Shown here: in pieces, positions 15,228-24,785 of the stretch
Position numbering within the stretch: position 1 is the first letter of the stretch
How the letters are laid out: each line of letters begins with the position of its first letter
Assembly (NCBI GenBank): GCA_046497505.1
Contig: JAWOFN010000141.1
Coordinates: 1 to 30,143 of the forward strand
DNA length: 30,143 nucleotides
Origin: JAWOFN01 sp046497505 [NCBI: bacterium]
Lineage (GTDB): Bacteria > Blakebacterota > Blakebacteria > Blakebacterales
Direction of reading: 5' to 3'
Position numbers and translations under genes: made by a program
The notes under the pieces: model-generated
What the model was told of the DNA's origin: nothing
Seen by the model: the letters and a program-made list of their open reading frames with translations, nothing else
The model's database searches: none

Positions 15228-17224
15228 ACGAGAGAATCGGAGTGTACGTCTGTCACTGCGGGAGCAACATCGCCGGGAAGGTGGATGTAGAGGAAGTGGC
15301 CCGCTGGGCGGAGGAGCTGCCCGGCGTGGTCGTCTCCAGGGAGTACAAGTTCATGTGCTCCAGCCTGGGCCAGGACATGATCGTCGACGACATCACAGAG
15401 CACGGGCTGAACCGGGTGGTGGTGGCGGCCTGTTCGCCGCACCTCCACGAGAAGACCTTCCGCCGGGCGGTGGAGAAGGCGGGTCTGAACGCTTTCTACG
15501 TGCAGATGGCCAGCCTGAGGGAACAGGTCTCCTGGATCACGGAGGACCGCGACGCGGCCACCGAGAAGGCCAAGGCCCTGGTGGCCGGTGCGGTGTACCG
15601 GGTGCGCCACCACGCTGAGCTCCATCCCAACGAGGTGGAGGTCAACCCCGCCACGCTGGTGGTGGGAGGGGGGATCGCCGGCATCCAGGCGGCCCTGGAA
15701 CTGGCGGATGCCGGCCACCCCGTGGTGATGGTGGAGCGGGAGCCGAGCATCGGGGGCCACATGGCCCAGTTCGACAAGACCTTCCCGACCCTGGACTGCG
15801 CAGCCTGCATCCTCACCCCCCGGATGAGCGAGGTGGGGGAGCACGAGAACATAACCCTCTACAGCTACGCCGAGGTGGAGGAGGTCTCAGGCTACGTGGG
15901 CAACTTCGATGTGCGGATCCGGCAGAAGCCGCGCTACCTGGACATCGAGGCGTGCACGGGGTGCGGGATCTGCATCGAGAAGTGTCCGAAGCGGGTGATC
16001 GATGATGTGTTCGAAGCAGGACTCGGCTACCGCAAGGCCATCTACAGGCCCTTCCCCCAGGCGGTACCCAAGTTCCCCGTCATCGACGAGGAGAACTGCA
16101 TCTACTTCGAGCGGGGCACATGCAAGGCGTGTGAGAAGTTCTGCCCCACCGACGCCATCGATTTCGACCAGACCGAGGAGTCCATCGACCTGAAGGTGGG
16201 GAACATGATCCTCGCCACCGGGTACCAGCTCTTCGACTGTTCGAAGATCCCCCAATACGGCCACGGCCGTCTGGCCAACGTCTTCACCAGCCTGGAGTTC
16301 GAGCGTCTATGCAACGCCGCCGGACCCACCAACGGAAAGATCGTGCTGCGGGACGGGGTCACCCAGCCGGAGTCGGTGGCCATCGTCCACTGTGTGGGCA
16401 GCCGGGATACCAAGAACCATCCCTACTGCTCGGCCATCTGCTGCATGAGTGCCCTGAAGTTCGGGCACCTGGTGCTGGAGAAGACCGGGGCGGAGGTGAC
16501 CTCCTACTACATCGACATGCGCCCCCTCCATAAGAACTACGAGGAGTTCTACGACCGGCTCCTCCAGGAGGGGATGCACTTCGTCCGGGGACGGGTGGCG
16601 GAGATCACCGACGCCGACACCCGGCCCGGCGAGGAGGGGAAGCTCATCGTCCACGCCGAGAACACCCTCACCGGCAAGCAGGTCCGCAAGCCGGTGGACA
16701 TGGTGATCCTCATGGGGGCCCTGGAGGCCCAGGAGGACGCCCGGGAGACCGCCCTGAAGTTCGGTATCTCCTGCAGCGTGGACGCGTGGTTCACCGAGCG
16801 CCACCCCAAACTCGACCCGGTGGCCACGATGACCGACGGCGTGTTCATCGCCGGCACCTGCCAGGGACCGAAGGACATCCCCGACTCGGTGTCCCAGGGG
16901 GCGGCCGCCGCCGCCCGGGTCCAGGGCATGATCAGCAAGGGGAAGGTCACCATCGAGCCGATCGTGGCCTCTATCGACGCGGAGAACTGCTCGGGCTGCC
17001 GGGTGTGCAACACGCTCTGTCCGTTCAACGCCATCGACTTCATCGAGGCGGAAAGGGTGAGCGAGATCAACGCGGCCCTCTGTAAGGGATGCGGCACCTG
17101 TGTGGCCGCATGCCCGGCCGGGGCCATCACCGGGGCCGGCTTCAACGACCGACAGGTCTTCGCCGAGATCGAGGGACTGCTGTGGGATGCCCTGCAGTCC
17201 ACCGCCGAACCCGCAAAGGCATAA
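15224..17224 (+). CDS. hdrA: Heterodisulfide reductase subunit A, bifurcating flavoprotein
   Basis: A 666-residue HdrA of the full-length type. The N-terminal domain begins with VYVCHCGSNIAGKVD. The FAD-binding Rossmann motif is VVGGGIAGIQAALELADAG (about residues 144-162). It is followed by the cluster-associated segment FPTLDCAACILTPRMSEVG (about 186-204). Four further [4Fe-4S] motifs are visible: CTGCGICIEKCP (about 245), CKACEKFCP (about 303), CSGCRVCNTLCP (about 588) and CKGCGTCVAACP (about 621). HdrA takes electron pairs from the hydrogenase through MvhD and its FAD splits them between ferredoxin and HdrB. The ATG at 15224 overlaps the hdrB stop. Upstream in-frame codons back to 14957 lie inside hdrB and are not used. 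Confidence 0.95.
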   Translation: MNERIGVYVCHCGSNIAGKVDVEEVARWAEELPGVVVSREYKFMCSSLGQDMIVDDITEHGLNRVVVAACSPHLHEKTFRRAVEKAGLNAFYVQMASLREQVSWITEDRDAATEKAKALVAGAVYRVRHHAELHPNEVEVNPATLVVGGGIAGIQAALELADAGHPVVMVEREPSIGGHMAQFDKTFPTLDCAACILTPRMSEVGEHENITLYSYAEVEEVSGYVGNFDVRIRQKPRYLDIEACTGCGICIEKCPKRVIDDVFEAGLGYRKAIYRPFPQAVPKFPVIDEENCIYFERGTCKACEKFCPTDAIDFDQTEESIDLKVGNMILATGYQLFDCSKIPQYGHGRLANVFTSLEFERLCNAAGPTNGKIVLRDGVTQPESVAIVHCVGSRDTKNHPYCSAICCMSALKFGHLVLEKTGAEVTSYYIDMRPLHKNYEEFYDRLLQEGMHFVRGRVAEITDADTRPGEEGKLIVHAENTLTGKQVRKPVDMVILMGALEAQEDARETALKFGISCSVDAWFTERHPKLDPVATMTDGVFIAGTCQGPKDIPDSVSQGAAAAARVQGMISKGKVTIEPIVASIDAENCSGCRVCNTLCPFNAIDFIEAERVSEINAALCKGCGTCVAACPAGAITGAGFNDRQVFAEIEGLLWDALQSTAEPAKA

Positions 17225-17236
17225 GAGGAAGAGACC

Positions 17237-17734
17237 ATGGCGAACGAGGATTTCCAGCCGAAGATCGTGGGGTTCCTGTGCAACTGGTGTTCCTACCGGG
17301 CGGCCGACCTGGCGGGCACCAGCCGGATCCCCATGGAACCCACCGTCCGCATCGTACGCCTCATGTGCAGCGGGCGGGTGGACCCCACCTTCGTCCTGAA
17401 GGCTCTCTCCATGGGGGCGGACGGCGTGCTCATCGCCGGCTGTCACCCCGGGGAGTGCCACTACCTGGAGCAGAACTACAAGACGATCCGGCGCTTCGCC
17501 ATGCTGCGCCACATGCTCCGGGCCCTGGGGGTCCCCGACGAGCGGGTCCGGCTGGTCTGGGCCTCGGCGGCGGAGGGAGCCCGCCTGGCTGAGGCGGTCA
17601 ACCAGCTCACGGCGGACATCCGGGATCTGGGCCCCCTGAACTGGCGGGACCGGTGGTCGGAGTCGCCCGAACGGCTCGAGGCGCTCGAGGACATCGTCGA
17701 AGAGCACGCGGAGGCCATGGAGGTATCGGCATGA
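17237..17734 (+). CDS. mvhD: MvhD-type hydrogenase iron-sulfur subunit
   Basis: A 165-residue MvhD/FlpD-family protein. The family pattern is plain: FLCNWCSYRAADLAGTSRI near the N-terminus, RIVRLMCSGRVDP, and AGCHPGECHYLEQNYK, giving the five conserved cysteines that hold a [2Fe-2S] cluster. MvhD docks on HdrA and bridges it with the hydrogenase subunits, so its presence marks this as a hydrogenase-linked Hdr and not a free or formate-linked one. It follows hdrA by 12 bases, with an AGAGGAAGAG ribosome site, and its stop overlaps the next start as ATGA. The C-terminal 40 residues form an acidic helix. Confidence 0.95.
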   Translation: MANEDFQPKIVGFLCNWCSYRAADLAGTSRIPMEPTVRIVRLMCSGRVDPTFVLKALSMGADGVLIAGCHPGECHYLEQNYKTIRRFAMLRHMLRALGVPDERVRLVWASAAEGARLAEAVNQLTADIRDLGPLNWRDRWSESPERLEALEDIVEEHAEAMEVSA

Positions 17735-18771
17735 GTGAGAAAGGCAAGCTCGCCCTCTACTGGGCGGCATCGTGCGGCGGCTGCGAGATCGCGGTGCTGG
17801 GGATCAACGAGAAGATCCTGCAGGTGGCCGAGGCCTTCGACATCGTCCTCTGGCCCTGCGTGATGGACGGCAAGGTGGCGGACATCGAGAAGATGGAGGA
17901 CGGGGCCATCGACCTCTGTCTCTTCAACGGCGCCATAAGGACCAGTGAGCAGGAGTACATGGCGAAGCTGCTCAGGCGGAAGTCGAAGGCGCTGGTGGCG
18001 TTCGGGGCGTGTGCCCATATCGGCTCGATCCCGGGGCTGGCCAATGCCACCCACCGGGAAGCGATCCTGGAGACCGTCTACGACGAGACCCCTTCGACGG
18101 ATAACCCGGAAGGGACCCGCCCGCAGACGAAGACCGAGATGCCGGAGGGCACCCTGCACCTGCCCTACTTCTACAACACGGTGAAGACCCTGGGGCAGAC
18201 GGTGGACGTGGACTACTTCCTCCCGGGGTGTCCGCCGGAGCCGGATCGCATCTGGGAGGCGCTGACCGCAGTGCTGGAGGGGGCCCTCCCCGAACCGGGT
18301 TCGGTCATCGGTGCCGACACCACGGTCTGCGAGGAGTGCGACCGGGTGAAGGAGGAGAAGAAGATCAAGGCCTTCAAGCGGCCGTGGGAGATCATCCCTG
18401 ACCCGGAGCAGTGCCTGCTGGAACAGGGACTGCTCTGCGCCGGGGTGGCCACCCGGGCGGGGTGCGGCGCCCGCTGCCCCGAGGTGGGTCAGCCGTGCAT
18501 CGGATGCTACGGACCGAACGAGGGTGTGGAGGATTTCGGGGCCCGCATGATGACCGCCCTCGCATCGGTCATCGACAGCGACGACCCGGACGAGGCGGAA
18601 CGGATCATCTCCGAGGGCGTGCCGGACCCGATCGGGAGCTTCTACCGCTTCAGCCTGGCCTCGAGCCTGCTGCGGCGGGGGAGCTCCCCGTCCTCGGACG
18701 ATAAGGGCGCCGATGTCTCAGAACCCCAGCCGGCCGTGACCGAAGAGGCCACAGCCGCCGCCACGACGTAA
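17731..18771 (+). CDS. mvhG: [NiFe] hydrogenase small subunit, group 3c (MvhG-like)
   Basis: A 346-residue small subunit without a Tat signal, as expected for a cytoplasmic group 3 enzyme. Proximal-cluster ligands are Cys15 and Cys18 (AASCGGCEIAV), with further cysteines in GACAHIG and FLPGCPPEPD. The C-terminal half supplies the medial and distal clusters through CEECDRVK, CLLEQGLLCAG, CGARCPEVGQPCIGCYG. It relays electrons from the Ni-Fe site to MvhD. The ATG at 17731 overlaps the mvhD stop; a longer reading upstream would lie in mvhD. The last about 35 residues (after SSLLRRGSSPSSDD) are low-complexity Ala/Thr/Glu and look like a linker-type tail not needed for the fold. Confidence 0.94.
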   Translation: MSEKGKLALYWAASCGGCEIAVLGINEKILQVAEAFDIVLWPCVMDGKVADIEKMEDGAIDLCLFNGAIRTSEQEYMAKLLRRKSKALVAFGACAHIGSIPGLANATHREAILETVYDETPSTDNPEGTRPQTKTEMPEGTLHLPYFYNTVKTLGQTVDVDYFLPGCPPEPDRIWEALTAVLEGALPEPGSVIGADTTVCEECDRVKEEKKIKAFKRPWEIIPDPEQCLLEQGLLCAGVATRAGCGARCPEVGQPCIGCYGPNEGVEDFGARMMTALASVIDSDDPDEAERIISEGVPDPIGSFYRFSLASSLLRRGSSPSSDDKGADVSEPQPAVTEEATAAATT

Positions 18772-18783
18772 GGGAGCACCAAC

Positions 18784-20250
18784 ATGGCGCGTATCAGCAT
18801 AGATCCCATCACACGCCTGGAAGGCCACGGCAAGATCGACATCTTCCTCACCGACGAGGGGGCGGTGGAGAACGCCTACCTCCAGATCCCCGAGCTGAGG
18901 GGCTTCGAGCGTTTCTGCGTGGACCGTCCCGCTGAGGACATGCCGAACCTCACCTCCCGGATCTGCGGGGTGTGCCCCGAGGCGCACCACATGGCGGCCA
19001 CCAAGGCACTGGACGACCTCTTCAAGGTGGATCCGCCTCCGGCGGCGAAGAAGCTGAGGGAGCTCTTCTACAGCATCTTCTTCACCACCGACCACACCAC
19101 CCATTTCTACGCTTTGGGCGGGCCGGACTTCGTCATGGGTCCGGACGCGCCGAAGGAGGAACGGAACATCCTGGGTGTGATCCAGAAGGTGGGGATGGAG
19201 ATCGCCGGCAAGGTCCTGAAGATGCGCAAGGACGGCCACGACCTCATCAGGATGATGGGCGGTCGGGCGGTGCATCCCAACTGGGGCCTCCCGGGCGGGG
19301 TGAGCCGGGGGATCACCGAGGAGCAGCGGGCCGAGATCGAGGCCCGGGGCCGCGAAGCGGTGGAGTTCGGGCTCTTCGGCCTGCAGCTCTTCAGCGACCT
19401 CGTCCTGGAGAACAGCGGCTATGTGGACCTCATCCTCTCGGAGGGCTACACCCACCGGACCTATAACATGGGGACGGTGGACGAGCAGGACCGGGTCAAC
19501 TTCTACGACGGCAAGATCCGAATCACCGCCCCGGACGGGACCGAGCACGCGAAATACGACCCCACGGACTATCGGGAGTACATCGCCGAGCACGTCGAAC
19601 CCTGGTCGTATCTGAAGTTCCCCTACCTGAAGAAGGTGGGATGGGAGGGCTTCACCGACGGCATGGACTCGGGGGTCTACAAAGCCACGCCCCTCTCCCG
19701 TCTCAACGCGGCGGAAGGGATGGCCACCCCGAAGGCCCAGGAGGCGTACGAGAAGATGTACGAGACCCTGGGAGGGAAACCGGTGGACCACACGCTGGCC
19801 ACTCACTGGGCACGGCTCGTCGAGCTGCTCTACTCCGCCGAGCGGTGGGTGGAGCTGGCTACCGACGATGAGATCACCTCCGACGAGTTCCGGGTGCTCC
19901 CCACCGAGACCCCCACCGAGGGGATCGGTTCTGTGGAGGCGCCCCGGGGGACCCTCACCCACCACTACTGGACGGACGAGCGGGGGATCCTGACCGCGGT
20001 GAACCTCATCGTGGGGACCACGAACAACTACGCGGCCATCAACATGAGCATCGCGGATGCCGCCCGGGCGGTCATCGAACCGGGCGAGCAGGTCACCGAG
20101 GGACTGCTGAACATGGTGGAGATGGCCTTCCGGGCCTACGACCCCTGTTTCGGCTGCGCCACCCATACGCTGCCGGGACAGATGCCCCTGGAGGTGAGGC
20201 TGCGTGACGGGAGAGGTGAGATCCTCGATCAGCTGGAACGCAACGTGTAA
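18784..20250 (+). CDS. mvhA: [NiFe] hydrogenase large subunit, group 3c (MvhA-like)
   Basis: A 488-residue catalytic subunit. The L1 motif RICGVCPEAHH provides Cys61 and Cys64. The L2 motif DPCFGCATH provides Cys455, Cys458 and His461. The four cysteines bind the Ni-Fe(CN)2CO centre that splits H2. The protein continues 27 residues after His461, the C-terminal peptide that a dedicated protease removes once nickel is in place; a candidate protease is the next gene. The N-terminal ISIDPITRLEGHGKIDIFL is the usual large-subunit opening. The DPCxxCATH ending, lack of signal and the MvhD/HdrABC neighbours together point to group 3c. It follows mvhG by 12 bases with a GGGAG site. Confidence 0.95.
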   Translation: MARISIDPITRLEGHGKIDIFLTDEGAVENAYLQIPELRGFERFCVDRPAEDMPNLTSRICGVCPEAHHMAATKALDDLFKVDPPPAAKKLRELFYSIFFTTDHTTHFYALGGPDFVMGPDAPKEERNILGVIQKVGMEIAGKVLKMRKDGHDLIRMMGGRAVHPNWGLPGGVSRGITEEQRAEIEARGREAVEFGLFGLQLFSDLVLENSGYVDLILSEGYTHRTYNMGTVDEQDRVNFYDGKIRITAPDGTEHAKYDPTDYREYIAEHVEPWSYLKFPYLKKVGWEGFTDGMDSGVYKATPLSRLNAAEGMATPKAQEAYEKMYETLGGKPVDHTLATHWARLVELLYSAERWVELATDDEITSDEFRVLPTETPTEGIGSVEAPRGTLTHHYWTDERGILTAVNLIVGTTNNYAAINMSIADAARAVIEPGEQVTEGLLNMVEMAFRAYDPCFGCATHTLPGQMPLEVRLRDGRGEILDQLERNV

Positions 20251-20261
20251 GTGAGCAGCCG

Positions 20262-20289
20262 GGGGGGCCCCCCGCCGGGAGGGCCTCCC
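20262..20289 (+). other. GC-only stem-loops between large subunit and protease genes
   Basis: The 57-base gap contains GGGGGGCCCCCC (20262-20273), immediately followed by GGGAGG-G-CCTCCC (20277-20289). These can form strong alternative hairpins without a T-tract. They could mark an mRNA processing point or lower expression of the downstream protease and CNB genes relative to the structural subunits. Confidence 0.35.
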
Positions 20290-20307
20290 CGAAGGGAGTG
20301 ACGTCCG

Positions 20308-20784
20308 ATGCGGACGCTCGTGCTGGGTCTCGGCAACCCCATCCTCTCCGACGACGGAGTGGGGGTGCGGGTGGTCGAGCGTGTGAGGGAGTATGCTTCG
20401 GGCCGGACCGACCTGGAGGTCGATACGGCCTGCGTCGGAGGCCTGCGTCTCATGGAGCGCATGACGGGATGGGACCGGGTGATCCTCGTCGACGCCATGG
20501 TGAGCGGGGCCGAGCCCGGGACGATCCGGGCCGTCGATCCCTCTCACCTCCCCACCTTCCACAGCAGCTGCTCCCACGACACGAGCCTGAAGGAGGCCCT
20601 CGAGCTGGGCCGGAGGGCGGGCATGTGCCTTCCGGGACCCGGAGAGCTCCTCTGCGTGGTCGTGGAGGCGGAGGACGTCCATACCTTCAGCGAACGCTGC
20701 ACCCCCGCGGTGGAGGCCGCCATCCCCCGGGCCGCCGAGCGTGTCCTGGAGATGCTCCCCCGACGGGACACAGCACCTGTCTGA
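20308..20784 (+). CDS. Hydrogenase maturation protease (HycI/HyaD family)
   Basis: A 158-residue endopeptidase that trims the C-terminal extension of the large subunit after nickel insertion. The opening LVLGLGNPILSDDGVGVRVV is the family signature. The three nickel-sensing residues fall at Asp16, Asp62 (LVDAM) and His90 (SCSHDTSL), the same numbers as in Escherichia coli HycI. Its natural target is the peptide following His461 of the adjacent large subunit. The ATG at 20308 is preceded by GAAGGGAG. The stop is 13 bases before the CNB gene. In group 3 systems this gene is often called frcD, hycI or hyaD; the subfamily name cannot be settled by eye. Confidence 0.93.
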   Translation: MRTLVLGLGNPILSDDGVGVRVVERVREYASGRTDLEVDTACVGGLRLMERMTGWDRVILVDAMVSGAEPGTIRAVDPSHLPTFHSSCSHDTSLKEALELGRRAGMCLPGPGELLCVVVEAEDVHTFSERCTPAVEAAIPRAAERVLEMLPRRDTAPV

Positions 20785-20797
20785 AAGGAAGCAGTAC

Positions 20798-21253
20798 ATG
20801 GTATCGCCTCAGATCCTGAGACGTTTCCCCGGCTTCAGGCAGACCCTGGAGAGCAGCCTGCGGTCGGTGGCCGTGGTGAGCAGTGAGAAGCACCTGGAGG
20901 AGGGAGAGGTCCTCTTCGAGGAAGGGGAAGAGGCCGACCACCTGTACCTGCTCGTGGAGGGGGAGGTGGAGATCTACATGGAGGTGGAGGGGGAGCACCT
21001 GGTCGTGGACAGCTGCATGCCGGGTGACATGTGCTGCTGGTCCGCCCTCCTGGAGCCTCCGGCCAACGCCACAGCCGGTGCCCGGGCTCGGACCGCCTGC
21101 CGGCTCATCGCCGTCGAGGCGGACGACATGAAGAAGCTCTTCGCCCGGGACTGTTCCATGGGCTTCTACCTCCTCACCGAGGCGGTCCGCAGCCTGGCCC
21201 ACCGTCTCCACGGTTCCCACGTCCAGCTGGCGGCTCACCAGAAGGAGGCGTGA
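20798..21253 (+). CDS. Cyclic-nucleotide-binding-domain protein without DNA-binding domain
   Basis: A 151-residue single CNB (cupin-like) domain: LEEGEVLFEEGEEADHLYLLVEGEVEIYM is the typical first half, split here as LFEEGEEADHLYLLVEGEVE. The second half has TACRLIAVEADDM and a C-terminal helix. No helix-turn-helix follows, so it is not a Crp/Fnr regulator by itself. Aligned by eye to CAP, the phosphate-cassette Glu72 and Arg82 positions are Trp and Ala, so cAMP binding is doubtful. A vicinal Cys-Cys (DMCCWSAL) sits in that cassette. It is the last gene of the hydrogenase operon, behind GAAAGGAAG, which suggests a role in controlling or tethering the Hdr-Mvh complex, though nothing proves it. 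Confidence 0.8.
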   Translation: MVSPQILRRFPGFRQTLESSLRSVAVVSSEKHLEEGEVLFEEGEEADHLYLLVEGEVEIYMEVEGEHLVVDSCMPGDMCCWSALLEPPANATAGARARTACRLIAVEADDMKKLFARDCSMGFYLLTEAVRSLAHRLHGSHVQLAAHQKEA

Positions 21254-21289
21254 GCAGGCCGCCGAGGGGATGTCCCGCGGGATAGGGGT

Positions 21290-22354
21290 TCAGCCTCCTC
21301 CGGCGGCATAGAGGGGCGCCACGGTGTTGTGTGCGTAGACACGGTCCTTAGCCACGAGGACCACCGCCGGTGGATCGAGGGCGGAGAGGGTGGCGGCGTC
21401 ATGTCCCGCGCATTGGCCCACGATGAAGGCGGCGTCCACGCCCGCCCCGCTGAGTATCCGCCCCTGGGCCGCCGAGTTGCAGATCATCTCCGGGCCGCCG
21501 GGCCTGACCTTCTCCGCGTCCTCCAGTCCCATCTCCTCCTTCGGCACCGCACCCGACTTGCAGCAGATCGAGACGGTCTCGAAACCGTTCTCCTCAAGGA
21601 TGGAGACCAGGGTCCGCGCCTCCCTCCGCAGTCCGACGCAGAAGGAGACGCCCAGCCGCCGCATCCCGAGGGAGGCCGCCCACTCCATGGCCTCGGTGAC
21701 GCGGCATCGGGGGGGACGGTCCGTCCAGGCGGCTTCGGCGGAACGCAGGGCGAGGAGGTCGGTGCGGGCCTCCTCTCCGGGGTGCGGGGGATCCTCGATC
21801 CGGAGCTTCTTCCGATAGTAGCTCCTGCGGGTGTAGAGGGCTGCCGCAGGGTTGTGCTGCAGGACGGTGTCCCGGGCGACCAGGGAGGTGACAGGGGTCC
21901 GGATCTTCCTCAGGAAGACCGCCTCGGCGGCGACCGAGAGGCCGGCGATGACGGTGAGCTGCGTGCCCGCGTCGGCCAGGTGGTCCGCCTGGTCCGAGGC
22001 CTCCATCGGTCCGTGGGCCGGGAGCATGACCACCTCGAGCCCGGAATCCAGGAACATTCGCTCGGCGAGGGCGGCCTCCCGGCGGGTGTCCGGTCCGCAG
22101 GCGATCCCCAGCCTCCGCCAGCCGAGGCGGCCGGCCAGGACCCCGATCTCGTGGACCCGGGACCAGCGGCAGTACCCTTCTGCCTCGACCCGTGCCGCCT
22201 CGGAGACCAGGCGCCGCACGGACGCGTCCCCGTACAGCTCCTCGAACGCGGGGAAGGGACCCTGCATGGGGCAGCAGGAGGGTGCCAGGTCGGCGCGCCC
22301 CTTTCGACACACGTAGGTCTCGCAGCGGGCGCAGTCGGGCGGGACGGTCTGCAT
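21290..22354 (-). CDS. Duplicated DUF1847 metal-binding protein at the end of the hyp operon
   Basis: A 354-residue protein. The N-terminus CARCETYVC (with a later CCPM) resembles the Cys-rich start of DUF1847 predicted metal-binding proteins. Two copies of the core follow. Copy 1 runs from GYCRWSRVHEIG to VARDTVLQHNPAAALY, copy 2 from PRCRVTEAMEW to VAKDRVYAHNTVAPLY. Copy 2 keeps the cysteines of the family (SFCVGLRREA, CCKSGAV, MICNSAAQ, GQCAGHD), while copy 1 keeps only one (IACGPDTRREA). Function is unknown. It is the seventh gene of the hyp unit, 24 bases after hypE. The ATG at 22354 is preferred to the GTG at 22357 because GGAGGA spacing is better. A role in metal or sulfur handling for the hydrogenase is inference. 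Confidence 0.72.
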   Translation of the reverse strand: MQTVPPDCARCETYVCRKGRADLAPSCCPMQGPFPAFEELYGDASVRRLVSEAARVEAEGYCRWSRVHEIGVLAGRLGWRRLGIACGPDTRREAALAERMFLDSGLEVVMLPAHGPMEASDQADHLADAGTQLTVIAGLSVAAEAVFLRKIRTPVTSLVARDTVLQHNPAAALYTRRSYYRKKLRIEDPPHPGEEARTDLLALRSAEAAWTDRPPRCRVTEAMEWAASLGMRRLGVSFCVGLRREARTLVSILEENGFETVSICCKSGAVPKEEMGLEDAEKVRPGGPEMICNSAAQGRILSGAGVDAAFIVGQCAGHDAATLSALDPPAVVLVAKDRVYAHNTVAPLYAAGGG

Positions 22355-22378
22355 CACGGGTCCTCCACGGGGGTCATG

Positions 22379-23439
22379 TCAGCAGATCCTGGGCAGGAGC
22401 TCCCCGGCGGGCCGTTCCACGATCCGGGTGCCTCCGATGGCGGTGTGGAGATGCACCTCGGGACGGTCGGCGGACTCCACGTGCCCTATGAGGGCGGCAT
22501 CGGTACCCAGGGGGTGGTCCTTCATGGCCTCGAGGGCCCTGTCGGCGTCCTCCGCCGGGACGAAGGCCACCAGCTTCCCCTCGTTGGCCACCAGCAGCGA
22601 GTCGAATCCCAGCATCTCGCAGGCTCCCTCCACCTCGGGCCGCACGGGGAGGGACTCCTCCTCCAGGACGATCCGCACGGTGCTCTGGCAGGCGATCTCG
22701 TTGAGGGTGGCGGCCAGCCCCCCTCGGGTGGGGTCGCGCATGGCATGGATGCGGGCCCCCGATCCGTAGAGGCCCTCCACGAGGGTGTGCAGGCTGGCCA
22801 CGTCGCTGGTCAGGTCGGTCTCGAAGGCGAGCTCCCCCCGCGCAGCCAACACGGCGATACCGTGGTCTCCGAGGGTGCCGGAGAGGAGGACCGCGTCCCC
22901 GGGCCGGGCGCCCCGGCCGCTGGCGTCGCGCCCGGCGGGTACCCAACCGGCTCCGGCCGTGCTGATATAGAGCCCGTCCACCTTCCCCCGCTCCGCCACC
23001 TTCGTGTCACCGGCCACCACGATGACCCCCGCTTCGTCGGCGGCCTGCCGCATCGATGCTACGATACGTGTGAGGAGGGCTGTCTCCAGTCCCTCCTCCA
23101 GCATGAAGGCCGCGGTGATCCAGAGGGGGCGGGCGCCCACCACGACCAGGTCGTTCACTGTGCCGCAGACGGCCAGACGTCCGATGTCGCCGCCGGGGAA
23201 CTCCAGGGGGCTCACCATGTGGGCGTCGGTGGTGAGGGCGAGCCGCCCCGGGCCCAGGCTTCCCTCCAGGTCCTCCGCATCGAGACCGGGGAGGGCGGCG
23301 TCGTCCCCCACGGCCAGGACAGGATTGTCCAGGAGGGGATAGAAGACGCCCTCGATGAGCTGCTGGGTCAGCCTCCCCCCGCTGCCGTGGCCCAGGACGA
23401 TGTGCTCGGTGTGGGGGAGGGGTGCGGGACAGGCGTCTC

Positions 23440-23443
<4 letters not shown>
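22379..23443 (-). CDS. hypE: Hydrogenase maturation protein HypE (carbamoyl dehydratase)
   Basis: A 354-residue HypE ending in PRIC, the invariant C-terminal cysteine that receives the carbamoyl group from HypF and is dehydrated with ATP to a thiocyanate, the source of the Fe cyanide ligands. The ATP-binding PurM-like fold is visible in [44 protein letters not shown] and [15 protein letters not shown]. The start ATG overlaps the hypD stop as ATGA, so translation is coupled. It works in the cytoplasm with HypF and the HypCD scaffold. Confidence 0.96.
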
Positions 23444-24530
<1,087 letters not shown>

Positions 24531-24534
<4 letters not shown>

Positions 24535-24782
24535 GAGGTCTCCCCCAGCTCTTCTTCGATGTCGGCCAGCTCGCGGAGGGTCTCCAGGGTGGCCAGGGCC
24601 TCCTCCTCGTCCAGCACGCTGATGGCGAAGCCGACGTGGACCAGCACGTAGGTGCCCACCTCCACCTCGGGGACGTAGGCGAGGCACACCTCACGGCGCA
24701 CCCCGCCGAAATCCACCTTCCCCATCTTCAGCCCGTCCCGATCGAACGTCTCTTGGATCTTACCCGGTATGCCCAGGCACAT
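24531..24782 (-). CDS. hypC: Hydrogenase maturation chaperone HypC
   Basis: An 83-residue HypC/HupF-family chaperone. It begins MCLGIPGKI; after removal of the initiator Met, Cys2 binds the iron cofactor and later the large subunit. His49 in [10 protein letters not shown] is the second conserved ligand residue. It shuttles the Fe(CN)2CO group between HypD and the hydrogenase large subunit. The C-terminus is an acidic helix ending EELGETS. The gene starts 3 bases after the hypF stop and overlaps hypD, as in many hyp operons. Confidence 0.96.
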
Positions 24783-24785
24783 AGG

